DNA of 64,000 bases from Pseudomonas sp. BN102 (GTDB lineage: Bacteria; Pseudomonadota; Gammaproteobacteria; Pseudomonadales; Pseudomonadaceae), in NCBI RefSeq assembly GCF_029871245.1, contig NZ_SSON01000073.1, positions 151,257-215,256 on the forward strand. Direction: 5' to 3'. The notes beneath the pieces are model-generated. The model had not been told where the DNA came from, searched no databases, and saw only the letters and a list, made by a program, of their open reading frames with translations. Positions 9,427 through 20,085 of the stretch are shown here, one piece after another. A program made the position numbers and the translations under genes. Position 1 is the stretch's first letter, and every line of letters starts with the position of its first letter.

Positions 9427-9505
9427 CGCCGACACAAAAAGAAAGAACCGCCTTCAGTTGAATAAGAAAGCGGCGAGAATCTTCAAAACCAAAGGAGCAA
9501 TCACA

Positions 9506-10843
9506 ATGCAAGTGATGAAGTGGAGCGCACTGGCTCTGGCCGTGACCGCCGGTAGCATGCAGTTGGCATTCGCCAGCGCCCAGGAAGAGTCCAAGGGCTT
9601 CGTAGAAGACAGCAACCTGACGCTGCTGAACAAGAACTTCTTCTTCTACCGCGACTTCCGTAACAACCCCTCTACCAGCCAGAACTACCGCAAAGAATGG
9701 GCTCACGGCATCAGCGCCATGTACGAGTCCGGCTTTACCCAAGGCACCGTTGGTTTCGGCGTTGACGCCCATGCCATGCTGGGCCTGAAACTGGACAGCG
9801 GCAACGGCACCAACGGTACCGGCCTGCTGCCGACCGGCTCCGACGGCCGTTCCCAGGACGATTACTCTTACGCTGGCGGCGCTGTCAAAGCGCAGATCTC
9901 CAACACCCAGCTGAAGTACGGCAACCTGTTCCCGACCGCTCCGGTCTTCGCCACCGGTACCGCTCGCCTGTTCCCGGGCTCGGCTGAAGGCTTCCAGCTG
10001 CTGAGCAGCGAGATCGAAGGCCTGAACATCGACGCCGGCCACTTCACCTCCATCCGTGACGGCAGCGCCTCCACCAACCGCCACGGCGAAATCACCACCA
10101 CCTACACCGGCATCGCCAGTGACACCGCCGACTACGTGGGCGGCTCCTACGCCTTCGGCGACAACGTCAGCGCCAGCCTGTACGGTTCCGAGCTGGAAGA
10201 CATTTGGCGCCAGTACTACGGCAACCTGAACTGGAACATCCCGTTCAGCGACAGCCAAGCCCTGAACCTGGACTTCAACGTCTACCGCACCCTGGACGAA
10301 GGCAAGGCCCTGGCCGGCGAGCTCGAGAGCACCGCCTGGTCCGCCGCCGCCGCCTACTCCATCGGCGCGCACAAATTCACCCTGGCCTACCAGAAAGTGA
10401 ATGGCGACGAGCCCTTCGACTACATCTCGATGGACGGCCAGAACTCCGGCGACTCCATCTTCCTGGCCAACTCCGTCCAGTACTCCGACTTCAACGGCCC
10501 GAACGAGAAGTCCATCCAGGCTCGCTACGACCTGAACATGGCAGAGTACGGCGTACCGGGGCTGAGCTTCATGGCTCGCTACATCACCGGTGACGACGTC
10601 GACGGCACCAAGGCCGACCCGAACGGCGCCTTCGCTGGCGCGATCGGCGAAGACGGCAAGGAATGGGAACGTAACATCGAAGCGAAGTACGTGGTTCAGG
10701 AAGGTGCTGCCAAAGACCTGTCGATCCGTATTCGTCACGCCAGCTGGCGCGCCAACAGCGATATGGCCTTCTTCGGCTCCGCTGGCGGCACTGCCAACGA
10801 CGAAATCCGCGTGATCACCGAGTACCCGCTGGATATCCTGTAA
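9506..10843 (+). CDS. oprD: OprD family outer-membrane porin
   Basis: This 445-residue outer-membrane channel of the OprD/OccD family takes up basic amino acids and small peptides in P. aeruginosa and is the entry route for carbapenems. A signal peptide of about 24 residues (MQVMKWSALALAVTAG...) precedes mature sequence with family hallmarks: YESGFTQGTVGFGVDA, DDYSYAGGAVK, TAPVFATGTARLFPG, LYGAELED-like LYGSELED, FTLAYQK and SIFLANSVQYSDF. It ends in a beta-strand with the terminal ITEYPLDIL. The start has a strong AAAGGAG site. It is flanked by candidate ArgR sites upstream and a terminator downstream, so it is monocistronic. Similarity along the whole length favours OprD itself over the many paralogues. 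Confidence 0.9.
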   Translation: MQVMKWSALALAVTAGSMQLAFASAQEESKGFVEDSNLTLLNKNFFFYRDFRNNPSTSQNYRKEWAHGISAMYESGFTQGTVGFGVDAHAMLGLKLDSGNGTNGTGLLPTGSDGRSQDDYSYAGGAVKAQISNTQLKYGNLFPTAPVFATGTARLFPGSAEGFQLLSSEIEGLNIDAGHFTSIRDGSASTNRHGEITTTYTGIASDTADYVGGSYAFGDNVSASLYGSELEDIWRQYYGNLNWNIPFSDSQALNLDFNVYRTLDEGKALAGELESTAWSAAAAYSIGAHKFTLAYQKVNGDEPFDYISMDGQNSGDSIFLANSVQYSDFNGPNEKSIQARYDLNMAEYGVPGLSFMARYITGDDVDGTKADPNGAFAGAIGEDGKEWERNIEAKYVVQEGAAKDLSIRIRHASWRANSDMAFFGSAGGTANDEIRVITEYPLDIL

Positions 10844-10870
10844 TATCCTTCGTGTTCGCGTAAGTGATAA

Positions 10871-10901
10871 AAGAAACCCGGCCTAGGCCGGGTTTCTTTT
10901 T
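10871..10901. terminator. Strong terminator after oprD
   Basis: A perfect 13-bp stem (AAGAAACCCGGCC / GGCCGGGTTTCTT) with a 2-nt centre ends in T residues. The symmetry means it may also act on the convergent thioesterase gene. Confidence 0.9.
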
Positions 10902-10955
10902 GGTCAGAACCTGACCAAAGAGTTGATCAAAATTCAATCAACACCTGTTCAAACT

Positions 10956-11375
10956 TTAATCACCCAGGGGCAAGGCATAAGTACCGGTCACATGAGCAAC
11001 GAGATCATCTTCCTCGTTCTGCGAATAGAGAGACACTTCACAGACGGCTTGACGCCGACCAAGTTTAAGTATCCGCGCCTCTGCATATAGATCGACCGGT
11101 TTGGGCCTGGACAGGAAGTTGATATTCAAGTTGGACGTCACCGCCATTTCAACTTTGCCCAGCCGCCCCAGTACCACCGCATACATGGCCGCATCGGCCA
11201 ACGCCATTATCGTGGGGCCGGAAAGTGTCCCGCCCGGACGCACCAACTTGGACTGGAATGGCACTCGCGCTAGCGCTCCTTGCGCATCCAGCCGCTCGAT
11301 TCGCAAGCCGATATCGTCCGCCATCGGCACGCCGCCACGTATCAGCGCCTCCACCTGTTCCGCCGTCAGCCCCAT
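10956..11375 (-). CDS. PaaI/hotdog-fold thioesterase
   Basis: This 139-residue hotdog-fold protein of the PaaI-type thioesterase group is likely to hydrolyse an acyl-CoA. The core helix carries RPGGTLSGP followed by [10 protein letters not shown], matching the substrate-binding helix and acidic residue of the family, and a later strand reads [12 protein letters not shown]. The ATG at 11375 is preferred; a GTG directly before it is equally served by the GGAGGAGG ribosome site. It diverges from proS. The acyl substrate is unknown. Confidence 0.85.
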   Translation of the reverse strand: MGLTAEQVEALIRGGVPMADDIGLRIERLDAQGALARVPFQSKLVRPGGTLSGPTIMALADAAMYAVVLGRLGKVEMAVTSNLNINFLSRPKPVDLYAEARILKLGRRQAVCEVSLYSQNEEDDLVAHVTGTYALPLGD

Positions 11376-11482
11376 CACGTCGCCCTCCTCCGTCTACCGG
11401 ACCGCAATCCTGTACGCCACTTGATCAGGGCCGTACAATGCCGAGCCATTCAAACCCATCGCAACCGACAAAACGGCCAATC

Positions 11483-13198
11483 ATGCGTACCAGTCAGTAC
11501 CTGCTGTCTACCCTCAAGGAAACCCCCTCCGATGCCGTGGTGATCAGCCACCAGCTACTGCTGCGCGCCGGCATGATCCGCAAGCTTGCCTCCGGTCTCT
11601 ACACCTGGCTGCCGATGGGCCTGCGGGTGTTGCGCAAGGTCGAGGCGGTGGTTCGTGAAGAGATGAACGCCGCTGGTGCGCTGGAAGTGCTGATGCCTGC
11701 CGTGCAGCCGGCCGAGCTGTGGCAGGAATCCGGCCGCTGGGAGCAGTACGGCCCCGAGCTGCTGCGCCTGCACGACCGCCATGAGCGCGAATTCTGCGTC
11801 GGCCCGACCCACGAGGAAGTCATCACCGATCTCGCGCGCAACGAGCTGAACAGCTACAAGCAGCTGCCGATCAACTTCTACCAGATCCAGACCAAGTTCC
11901 GCGACGAGATCCGTCCGCGCTTCGGCCTGATGCGCGGCCGCGAGTTCACCATGAAGGACGCCTACTCCTTCCATATGAGCCAGGATTCGCTGCAGGAAAC
12001 CTACGACCGCATGCACCAGGCGTACTGCAACGTGTTCAGCCGCCTGGGCCTGGATTTCCGTCCGGTACTGGCCGATACCGGCTCCATCGGCGGCACCGGT
12101 TCCCATGAATTCCACGTGCTGGCCGAGTCGGGCGAAGACGACATCGCCTTCAGCGACAGTTCCGATTACGCCGCCAACATCGAAAAGGCCGAGGCCCTGC
12201 CCCGCGAGACCGAGCGTCACGCTCCGAGCCAGGCGCTGCAACTGGTCGACACCCCTGACACCAAGACCATCGCTGATCTGGTGGAGAAGTTCGGCCTGGC
12301 GATCGAGAAGACCATCAAGACCCTGGTGGTCCATGGCGCCGAAGAAGGCACCCTGGTCGCCCTGATCGTCCGCGGCGACCACGAGCTGAACGAAATCAAG
12401 GCCGCCAACCTGGCCCAGGTCGCCAGCCCGCTGGTATTCGCCAGCGAGGCCGAACTGCGCCAGGCAATCGGCGCCGGCGCCGGCTCCCTTGGCCCGCTGA
12501 ACCTGCCGCTGCCCTGCGTGGTGGACCGCTCCGTCGCCCTGATGAACGACTTCGCCATCGGTGCCAACATCGATGACAAGCACTACTTCGGCGTGAACTG
12601 GGAGCGCGACCTGCCGCTACCGGAAGTCGCGGACCTCCGTAACGTGGTGGCCGGCGACCCGAGCCCGGACGGCAAGGGCACCCTGGTGATCAAACGTGGC
12701 ATTGAAGTCGGACATATCTTCCAGCTGGGCACCAAGTACAGCGAAGCCATGAAGCTGAACGTACTCAGCGAGCAAGGCAAGCCGGTGACCCTGATCATGG
12801 GTTGCTACGGTATCGGCGTATCCCGTGTGGTGGCTGCCGCCATCGAGCAGAACTACGACGATCGCGGGATTCTCTGGCCCCAGGCCCTGGCTCCCTTCCA
12901 GGTTGCCCTGGTGCCGCTGAAGTACGAGACCCCGGCCGTCAAGGAAGCCACCGACAAGCTCTATGCCGAGCTGCGTGCGGCGGGCGTCGAGGTGCTGCTG
13001 GACGACCGTGACAAGAAGACCAGCCCCGGCGTCAAATTCGCCGACATGGAGCTGATCGGCATTCCGCACCGCATCGTCGTAAGCGAGCGTGGCCTGTCCG
13101 ATGGCAACCTGGAATACAAGAACCGCCGCGAAGCCGACAGCCAGGCTGTACCGGTCTCAGAGGTTCTTTCCTTCATCACCGCCCGCGTGAATCGCTGA
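11483..13198 (+). CDS. proS: Prolyl-tRNA synthetase
   Basis: This class II synthetase of 571 residues has the bacterial layout: N-terminal catalytic part ([13 protein letters not shown], class II motif 2 around [19 protein letters not shown]), the central YbaK-like editing insertion (roughly 225-405, including [15 protein letters not shown]), motif 3 ([10 protein letters not shown]) and the C-terminal anticodon-binding domain. It charges tRNA-Pro and clears mischarged alanyl-tRNA-Pro. The start at 11483 matches the family N-terminus; the frame is open much further upstream but overlaps the divergent thioesterase. A lipoprotein gene starts 7 nt after its stop and may be co-transcribed. Confidence 0.97.
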   Translation: MRTSQYLLSTLKETPSDAVVISHQLLLRAGMIRKLASGLYTWLPMGLRVLRKVEAVVREEMNAAGALEVLMPAVQPAELWQESGRWEQYGPELLRLHDRHEREFCVGPTHEEVITDLARNELNSYKQLPINFYQIQTKFRDEIRPRFGLMRGREFTMKDAYSFHMSQDSLQETYDRMHQAYCNVFSRLGLDFRPVLADTGSIGGTGSHEFHVLAESGEDDIAFSDSSDYAANIEKAEALPRETERHAPSQALQLVDTPDTKTIADLVEKFGLAIEKTIKTLVVHGAEEGTLVALIVRGDHELNEIKAANLAQVASPLVFASEAELRQAIGAGAGSLGPLNLPLPCVVDRSVALMNDFAIGANIDDKHYFGVNWERDLPLPEVADLRNVVAGDPSPDGKGTLVIKRGIEVGHIFQLGTKYSEAMKLNVLSEQGKPVTLIMGCYGIGVSRVVAAAIEQNYDDRGILWPQALAPFQVALVPLKYETPAVKEATDKLYAELRAAGVEVLLDDRDKKTSPGVKFADMELIGIPHRIVVSERGLSDGNLEYKNRREADSQAVPVSEVLSFITARVNR

Positions 13199-13205
13199 TC
13201 GAAAA

Positions 13206-14162
13206 ATGTCCAAGCGTAGTTCCTATCACTTCGCCGGCGCCGCCTTGTGCGGCGCCCTCTTCGTCAGCGGCTGCGCCAACCATTTGCCGCAGCGCAGCGA
13301 ACACGAAGAACGTGTCGAGCGCAAACTGCTCAACCACAGCCTGCAGATCGACGTGGGCGACCCACAGGTGCTGGAACTCCCGCAACGACGCATCCGCATC
13401 AACGAGCAGAAGACCTTCGAGGTCACCGAGTTCGAGGTGAGCCGTCACTACGACCGCTACACCCCGTACCAGCCTTGGCGGGAACTCTACGAAGTGCCGC
13501 TGGGTGCGGTGGCCGTGGTCGCTGGCGTCGGCGCCAACGTGCTTAACGTGGCGCTGCTCGGCAGCCTGCCAGATACCGCCACCAAGGACTGGATCAGCTA
13601 CGGCTTCGCCGGCCTCAATCCGGCGATGAACGTCGAGTCCAACGGCCGCTCCGAGCAGAACCTGGCCGGTATCGACGAGAAGCAACTGGACAAGCGCATG
13701 GAATACTCCAGCCTGCCCTGGGCCGAACGCCCCGTGCTGGTGAATGCTGGCAGCAAGACCCACGAGCTGCTCACCGACCGCAATGGCATCCTGCGTCTCA
13801 ACCTGCTGGATGGCCCATTCGCCGATCAGGACATCAGCCGCATCGGCACGCTCCGTTTGCATGTCGAGGACCCTCTCGACAATGCTCGCGCCGATGCCAC
13901 CCTGGGTGTCAGCCACAACCTGCGCGGCAAGCTGGCGGAAGCCCACGCGTTGATCTTCGAGGACCTCGAAGACGACGAGGTGCCGCAATGGGTGCACCGG
14001 GTCAAGCGCCTGTCGGAGCTGGGTATGGAGGAGGAAGCCAGCGAGCTGGAGCAGAGTCTGATCGAGCTAACCCGCAACGATCCGGAGCTGCAGCAGGAAC
14101 TCCTCAAGTCGCTGATGAAGGACGCCGGCCGCCTGGCGGCGGACCCCGGCGAATCGGACTGA
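13206..14162 (+). CDS. Conserved lipoprotein of unknown function
   Basis: This 318-residue predicted lipoprotein has a short charged N-terminus, a hydrophobic stretch and the lipobox VSGC with the lipidated cysteine at residue 23. One further hydrophobic segment (about 98-120, VPLGAVAVVAGVGANVLNVALL) could be a membrane hairpin. The C-terminal 80 residues are rich in Glu and Leu and probably helical. It starts 7 nt after proS. I do not recognise a functional domain. A homologue occupies the same place beside proS in P. aeruginosa. Confidence 0.8.
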   Translation: MSKRSSYHFAGAALCGALFVSGCANHLPQRSEHEERVERKLLNHSLQIDVGDPQVLELPQRRIRINEQKTFEVTEFEVSRHYDRYTPYQPWRELYEVPLGAVAVVAGVGANVLNVALLGSLPDTATKDWISYGFAGLNPAMNVESNGRSEQNLAGIDEKQLDKRMEYSSLPWAERPVLVNAGSKTHELLTDRNGILRLNLLDGPFADQDISRIGTLRLHVEDPLDNARADATLGVSHNLRGKLAEAHALIFEDLEDDEVPQWVHRVKRLSELGMEEEASELEQSLIELTRNDPELQQELLKSLMKDAGRLAADPGESD

Positions 14163-14204
14163 CCCACGAGGGAGCGGACCCGGATCGCTCCCCGATCCTG
14201 GCGT

Positions 14205-14480
14205 TCAGCGCCGCACGATGAAGCCGGTAATCCCTTGCAGCGGCTGCTCCTGCAGATCCACCTCGGTTACCTCTGCGTCGGCCGGGCCTTGCTCCAGCCA
14301 GGCTGCCAGTTCGCGCACGGCCCCTTCCTCGCCCTCCACCAGCACCTCGACACGGCCATCGGCGACGTTTCGCACCCAGCCGTCCAACTCCAGGCGGTCC
14401 GCCTGGTCCTGGGTCGACTGCCGGTAGTAGACCCCCTGCACCTTGCCGCTGACATAGCCATGCAGACAGATTCGCGCCAT
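14205..14480 (-). CDS. acyP: Acylphosphatase
   Basis: This small enzyme of 91 residues hydrolyses the carboxyl-phosphate bond of acylphosphates. The active site is intact: the loop GKVQGVYYR with catalytic Arg20, and Asn38 in GWVRN. It begins 4 nt after the stop of the thioredoxin-like lipoprotein gene, so the two are co-transcribed. Confidence 0.95.
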   Translation of the reverse strand: MARICLHGYVSGKVQGVYYRQSTQDQADRLELDGWVRNVADGRVEVLVEGEEGAVRELAAWLEQGPADAEVTEVDLQEQPLQGITGFIVRR

Positions 14481-14484
14481 TGCC

Positions 14485-14964
14485 CTACCCCCCCTTGCGC
14501 AGTTCGTCGAGCCGCGCGGTCAGGCCTGCGGCGTTCTGCTCACCCAGCAGGCGTTCGCGCAGCTTGCCCTGAGCATCGATGATGTAGGTGACAGGCAATG
14601 CTTCGCTGCGTGGCAGGTCGTACCGTTTGGACGGGTCCTCGGCCAGCACGGTGAAGCGGATGCCCATCTTCTGCACAGCCTGACCGAGCTCCTCGCCCTG
14701 CAGGCCGTCGAAATTGACCCCCAGCACCTTCACCCCCTTGTCCTGCTGCTGCTCGGCGAAGGCGTTGAGCTCGGGTATTTCGGTGCGGCAGGGAGCGCAC
14801 CACTCGGCCCAGTAATTGATCACCAGCCACTGGCCTTCAAGTCGTTCAACCGCTACCTTCTGTCCATGCTGATCAACTCCTGCGTCGTCCGAGCAGCCGG
14901 CAAGGAGCAGTCCGGCGCTCATCAGCGCGAATAGCCCTATTACAGCCTGGAGTCGCGATCCCAT
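14485..14964 (-). CDS. TlpA-like thioredoxin-fold lipoprotein
   Basis: This 159-residue periplasmic thiol-disulfide protein has an N-terminal lipobox LLAGC (lipidated Cys24) that anchors it, and a thioredoxin active site WCAPC with cysteines at 56 and 59. The cis-proline loop is visible as LPVTYIID near residue 130. The TlpA/ResA group usually reduces disulfides in cytochrome maturation or exported proteins, but the partner is not evident here. The ATG at 14964 is chosen because it directly precedes the signal sequence. It diverges from the PilZ-like gene with only 30 nt between starts. Confidence 0.9.
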   Translation of the reverse strand: MGSRLQAVIGLFALMSAGLLLAGCSDDAGVDQHGQKVAVERLEGQWLVINYWAEWCAPCRTEIPELNAFAEQQQDKGVKVLGVNFDGLQGEELGQAVQKMGIRFTVLAEDPSKRYDLPRSEALPVTYIIDAQGKLRERLLGEQNAAGLTARLDELRKGG

Positions 14965-14994
14965 GCATTCGGTCCTCGTGTACGCGGGGTTGAT

Positions 14995-16401
14995 ATGACC
15001 TTGGATGCCTTGCGCCTGGAAGTGCCGGACATCCTGGAAGAAAACAGCACTCCGTTGGCAAGCGTGCCGGCGCTCCTCGCAGAGGCTCGCCAACTCCCTC
15101 AGGATAGTGCCTTGCAAAAGGTCCTGGGACTCTTGTTCAGGCTCAATCGCAGCGCCCTGACCTTACTCGAAAGGCAGCGCGTGCTGCAAAGCTTCAGCGA
15201 GGAGTACCGCCAAATTTCCCGGGCTTACCAGGACCGGGCTGTGCCCCCCACCCTCTTCGTCAAACTCTGCGACGAGCTGGCCTGCGGATTCAAGCGCCTG
15301 CTGCTGCAGATACTCCAGGGCCATCAGCCGTCGCGTCCGCACCTGGCCTGGTGCCTGTACATGGCTCAGCACTTCCTCGCCCAGACCCAACTGCGCCACT
15401 ACCAGCTCTATCAGGAACCCACGGCGCGGCTCTGGCGCGACAGCCACCTGCTGTACTGGATAGGCGAGCACCAGAATTGCCTGGACGAGCCGGTAGCTGC
15501 GGCCTTCCGACCTACCCCGGCGAATACCCTGCGCGGGCTCTACCAGCAAATGCTCCTGCTGGCACTGAGCAACCCTTTTCACCTCAGCGAAGGCGAGTGC
15601 CCCCTACTCTTCGGAGCCCTCGCCCCACTGGCCGGCTTGGCACGCCTTCTGCCTTGGGACGAAGACGATGACAACGGCAGCCCCACCGTCGACCTCACTG
15701 AGTCCCAGCCCTGCCTGCCCCAGGACCAGCGCCCGGAGGGCGAGGCAACCTACCTGCGCCGCTTTGAATTGGGCGCCCTGCTGATCGCCCTGCACGAACC
15801 GGCGCCCCTGCGCAGCGAAAGCGAGCATCAGTTGCTGGAGAAGGTTCGCCAACACTGGCTCGGGCGTCAGCAACGCCGCCACCCGCGCACCGAGCACTCG
15901 GGCAGCTGTCAACTGGTGATGGGCCTTCCGGCCATTCATGCCGACCTGCTGGCGAAGCATCCCGGCCGCTGCGAAGCGCAGATGCTCGACGCCAGCCCCG
16001 GGGGCGCCCGCCTGCTCTGCCACGGCGATCTGGGCAGCCAGCTGCCGGTGGGACAACTGACGCTGGTACAGACCCAGGGCAGCCCGGTGCTTGCCCTGGT
16101 GCGCTGGCGCTACCAGAACAGCGAAGGCCTGCACCTCGGCTTGCGTTACCTCAAAGGATTGCCGCGTCCGGTATGGCTACGCCGCGCACCCAGCGCGCAA
16201 ACCCATCCCGGCGTGCTGCAAAGCACTCCCGCCCCCGGCAGCGGCTGGCATCATGGCCTCTGGTTGCCGTGCAAGCAGTTCGCCGAAGGGGAGAACCTCT
16301 GGCTGCAACTGGCCAGCGTGCACAACCAGGCCATAGTGCGGCTTCCTGCACCCAACCTCTGCAGCTCACTGGTCGCGCGTTATCCGCTGCAACTTGCCTG
16401 A
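14995..16401 (+). CDS. PilZ-domain protein, probable cyclic-di-GMP receptor
   Basis: This 468-residue cytoplasmic protein has a large N-terminal helical region (about 1-280) that I do not recognise. The C-terminal part carries both halves of a PilZ cyclic-di-GMP site: R294xxxR298 (RRHPR) and D332xSxxG (DASPGG, 332-337), 33 residues apart as in known PilZ domains, followed by beta-rich sequence including VRWRY. Cyclic-di-GMP binding is therefore likely. No membrane segment is seen. It is divergent from the thioredoxin gene; the following small gene is about 120 nt away. Confidence 0.75.
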   Translation: MTLDALRLEVPDILEENSTPLASVPALLAEARQLPQDSALQKVLGLLFRLNRSALTLLERQRVLQSFSEEYRQISRAYQDRAVPPTLFVKLCDELACGFKRLLLQILQGHQPSRPHLAWCLYMAQHFLAQTQLRHYQLYQEPTARLWRDSHLLYWIGEHQNCLDEPVAAAFRPTPANTLRGLYQQMLLLALSNPFHLSEGECPLLFGALAPLAGLARLLPWDEDDDNGSPTVDLTESQPCLPQDQRPEGEATYLRRFELGALLIALHEPAPLRSESEHQLLEKVRQHWLGRQQRRHPRTEHSGSCQLVMGLPAIHADLLAKHPGRCEAQMLDASPGGARLLCHGDLGSQLPVGQLTLVQTQGSPVLALVRWRYQNSEGLHLGLRYLKGLPRPVWLRRAPSAQTHPGVLQSTPAPGSGWHHGLWLPCKQFAEGENLWLQLASVHNQAIVRLPAPNLCSSLVARYPLQLA

Positions 16402-16522
16402 GTCGTCAAACTGCGAGGCGAGTCACGCGGCCAGCGGCCTAGGCGCACAGTTTCGCGGCGTAATGGCTGCATATAATCCCGGCACATCGGTACGCGCGTA
16501 CCTTTACCAGCCTGGACGCCCC

Positions 16523-16912
16523 ATGCAACACCAAGACAGCCTGATCGGCCCGGTGCCAGCGCGCATCGTCGAAGTCGCCCGCTCCTCCCTCACGCCTTAT
16601 GAAGGCCGGGTGGCCGATTTCAACGTAGCGGCCTGGCTGCACCTGCCAGGCATGAGCGAGCTGCCGGTCTCCTTGCTGGTGAGCTACACGGATGGCGGGC
16701 AGCGTCGCGAGGTCGCGGTGGATCACGGCAGGCTGAACCCCAAGGGCAAGATACTCCTGGCCGGCATCGCCCGCTTGCCGTTCAAGCAGAAGATCGAGCA
16801 GATGCAGGTGCGCCTGCGCTCCGCCGTGCCCATCAAGGGACTGCTGGTGGACGAACTGTTCGTGCAGGCGGTGGAGCAGGCCGAACCCGCCAACCAGCAG
16901 GTGCGCGCCTGA
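16523..16912 (+). CDS. Conserved hypothetical protein
   Basis: The 129-residue product lacks a signal peptide or membrane segment. It is a mix of beta-strands and loops (PVSLLVSYTDGG, QKIEQMQVRLRSA) and I do not recognise a family. The ATG at 16523 follows a TATAAT at 16472-16477 that could be its own -10 element. It converges with a 67-residue gene whose stop lies only 5 nt away. Codon usage and third-position GC match the neighbours, supporting a real gene. Confidence 0.65.
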   Translation: MQHQDSLIGPVPARIVEVARSSLTPYEGRVADFNVAAWLHLPGMSELPVSLLVSYTDGGQRREVAVDHGRLNPKGKILLAGIARLPFKQKIEQMQVRLRSAVPIKGLLVDELFVQAVEQAEPANQQVRA

Positions 16913-16917
16913 GGGCC

Positions 16918-17121
16918 TCAACCCGGTAGCGCCCGATTACCTTCCACCACCGACGACAGCTTCAACTCGCGCTCGCCGAATGGCACTGCCGATGGCGCCA
17001 GGGATTCCGGCCAATGGCGGAACCTCAGGCCGGTGACCCTGTTCAGCCCCTCCAGCGCCTGTTGCGGTACGTGCTCATGCAGCTGGATCAGTTTGTCTTT
17101 CGCGCTACCCATTGCCTTCAT
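16918..17121 (-). CDS. Small conserved hypothetical protein
   Basis: This is a predicted 67-residue protein beginning MKAMGSAKDKLIQLHEHV. It is basic and partly helical, with no membrane segment or recognisable motif. The ATG at 17121 has an AGGGG ribosome site immediately upstream. It converges with the 129-residue gene and lies downstream of the YihY gene on the same strand after a gap of 127 nt. Confidence 0.55.
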   Translation of the reverse strand: MKAMGSAKDKLIQLHEHVPQQALEGLNRVTGLRFRHWPESLAPSAVPFGERELKLSSVVEGNRALPG

Positions 17122-17248
17122 CCCCTGGCCACCGGCGCGATGGCCCCTTCCCTGTAGTGCCATAAACATGCCAACCGCCGCGGCACGCCATCAGGCGCTC
17201 CCAGGCGACGGCTTGCGGCTGCTGCCTGCCGCAAACTGACGATTTGCG

Positions 17249-18469
17249 TCATTCGTTCCCCGGCTTGAGCCATTGCGCCAGACTGCCGCCGAACAACGCC
17301 TGCTGCTCTTCCTGCAGCAGCTGCAGCGCCTTGTGCAACGGCGGATACCACTCTTCATCCAGATGCTGCGGCAACTGGTTCGGCTGCGGCAACGGCCAGG
17401 GCATGTGGCTGATCAACTGGTAAAGGCTGTAGCTACTCAAATCGCGGCAGAGCACCCAGTTGCCACCACTGGCGCGGCAGACCAGGTGCTGCCTTTCCAG
17501 CAGCTCCAGCATCTCCAGCCATTCGTCCTCCGGCAGGTGCCAGCCGGCCCGCTGCACGTCCAGGTGACGCACCGGCATGCCGCGCAGCTGCCGGTCATGG
17601 AACACCCGCAGGATGCCCAGCAGCACCAGCAAGCGCGGCAACGCGCGTCGACGCCAGTGCCAAGGGGTGGACAAATTACAAACCAGTTCGGCGCCGAACA
17701 GCACGATGACCCAGGACAGATAGATCCAGAGCAGGAACAGCGGCACCGTGGCGAAAGCGCCGTAGATCAGCTGGTAGCCAGGGAAGAAGCTCACATAGAG
17801 GCCGAACAGCGCCTTGGCCGCCTCGAACAGCAGGGCGGTGAAGGCGCCCCCCACCAGCGCGTGACGCAGCGGCACTCGGGCATTGGGCACCGCCGCATAG
17901 ATCAGGGTAAAGGCTGCGATGCTGGACAACAGCGGCATAAAGCCCAGCAGGGTCTTGGCGCCGTAGAGCGCATCCGGGCCGGAAATCAGTGACAGCGAGG
18001 TGATGTAGGTGCTCACCGCGAAGCCGGCGCCCAGCAACAGCGGACCGAGGCTGAGGATCGCCCAGTAGAGCAGGAAACTGGATACGCCGCGGCGCGGCTG
18101 GCGCACCCGCCAGATGGTGTTGAAGGCTTTCTCGATGGTCACCAGCATCATGAAGGCGGTCACCACCAGCAGCCCGACACCGACCCAGGTCAGGTGCCTG
18201 GCCTGCACGGTGAAGCCGCGCAGGTATTCCTGCAGGGTTTCCCCCGTGGACGGCACGAAGTTGCGGAAGATGAAGCTCTGGATCTGCTCGCCCGTGCCCT
18301 GGAAGGCCGGGATGGCCGAGAGCATGGTGAAGGTCACCGTCATCATCGGCACCACCGCGAACAGGCTGGTGTAGGTCAGGGCCGCGGCACTGTTGGTTCC
18401 GCGATCGGCCACGAACCGCTGCAACAGGAAGCGCCAGAATTCCATGACGTCGGTGAGGCGTTGGCGCAT
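17249..18469 (-). CDS. YihY/BrkB family inner-membrane protein
   Basis: This 406-residue protein has an N-terminal half with about six membrane segments matching the YihY (BrkB, formerly 'ribonuclease BN') family: [19 protein letters not shown], a conserved [16 protein letters not shown] segment and [17 protein letters not shown]. The C-terminal 130 residues are cytoplasmic and look like a winged-helix region, as in the longer proteobacterial members. Family function is unresolved; the ribonuclease name is a historical error. It diverges from the ArsC-like gene. Confidence 0.9.
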   Translation of the reverse strand: MRQRLTDVMEFWRFLLQRFVADRGTNSAAALTYTSLFAVVPMMTVTFTMLSAIPAFQGTGEQIQSFIFRNFVPSTGETLQEYLRGFTVQARHLTWVGVGLLVVTAFMMLVTIEKAFNTIWRVRQPRRGVSSFLLYWAILSLGPLLLGAGFAVSTYITSLSLISGPDALYGAKTLLGFMPLLSSIAAFTLIYAAVPNARVPLRHALVGGAFTALLFEAAKALFGLYVSFFPGYQLIYGAFATVPLFLLWIYLSWVIVLFGAELVCNLSTPWHWRRRALPRLLVLLGILRVFHDRQLRGMPVRHLDVQRAGWHLPEDEWLEMLELLERQHLVCRASGGNWVLCRDLSSYSLYQLISHMPWPLPQPNQLPQHLDEEWYPPLHKALQLLQEEQQALFGGSLAQWLKPGNE

Positions 18470-18593
18470 TCCTACTCCTTGATTCTGATCGGCCCGGGCT
18501 GGCTCAGCAGACCGAAACCGCGGCGCACGGTTCAGGACGGCGCCACGACGCGGTTAGAATAGCCGCCTCGACCAAGCCCATGCGACCCCCGAC

Positions 18594-19949
<1,356 letters not shown>

Positions 19950-19965
19950 TCCCCGGCCCGAAATG

Positions 19966-19995
19966 AAAAAGCCCGGACATGTGTCCGGGCTTTTT
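19966..19995. terminator. Bidirectional terminator
   Basis: A perfect palindrome with five A residues, GCCCGGACAT / ATGTCCGGGC arms read as a long stem, and five T residues lies between the wrbA operon and convergent hda. Confidence 0.9.
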
Positions 19996-20085
19996 CGTCT
20001 GGGTAGTGTGGATAGCGCTTTCCTATCCGCTATTGCGGTGGAAATCCGCCACGCGGATTTTCACCCGACAAGCGCCCATCCCCTG

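Larger units (their letters stand above)
8777..9505. other. Long non-coding gap upstream of oprD
   Basis: These 729 nt between divergent HIT and oprD genes contain only short open frames without coding character. What can be seen: a perfect 19-bp dyad at 8903-8921 (7-bp arms, TATAT centre), ArgR-type half sites at 9321-9358 and 9406-9426, and a good ribosome site (AAAGGAG) before oprD. I recognise no small RNA or tRNA. The gap is large for this gene-dense region, in keeping with a heavily regulated porin promoter. Confidence 0.6.

Noticed and set aside
11434-11439. TACAAT upstream of proS as a -10 element
   Set aside because: No -35 at a suitable distance, and the match alone is not enough in this composition.
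17213-17234. Hairpin TTGCGGC / GCCGCAA downstream of the YihY gene
   Set aside because: No T run on either strand, so not convincing as an intrinsic terminator.
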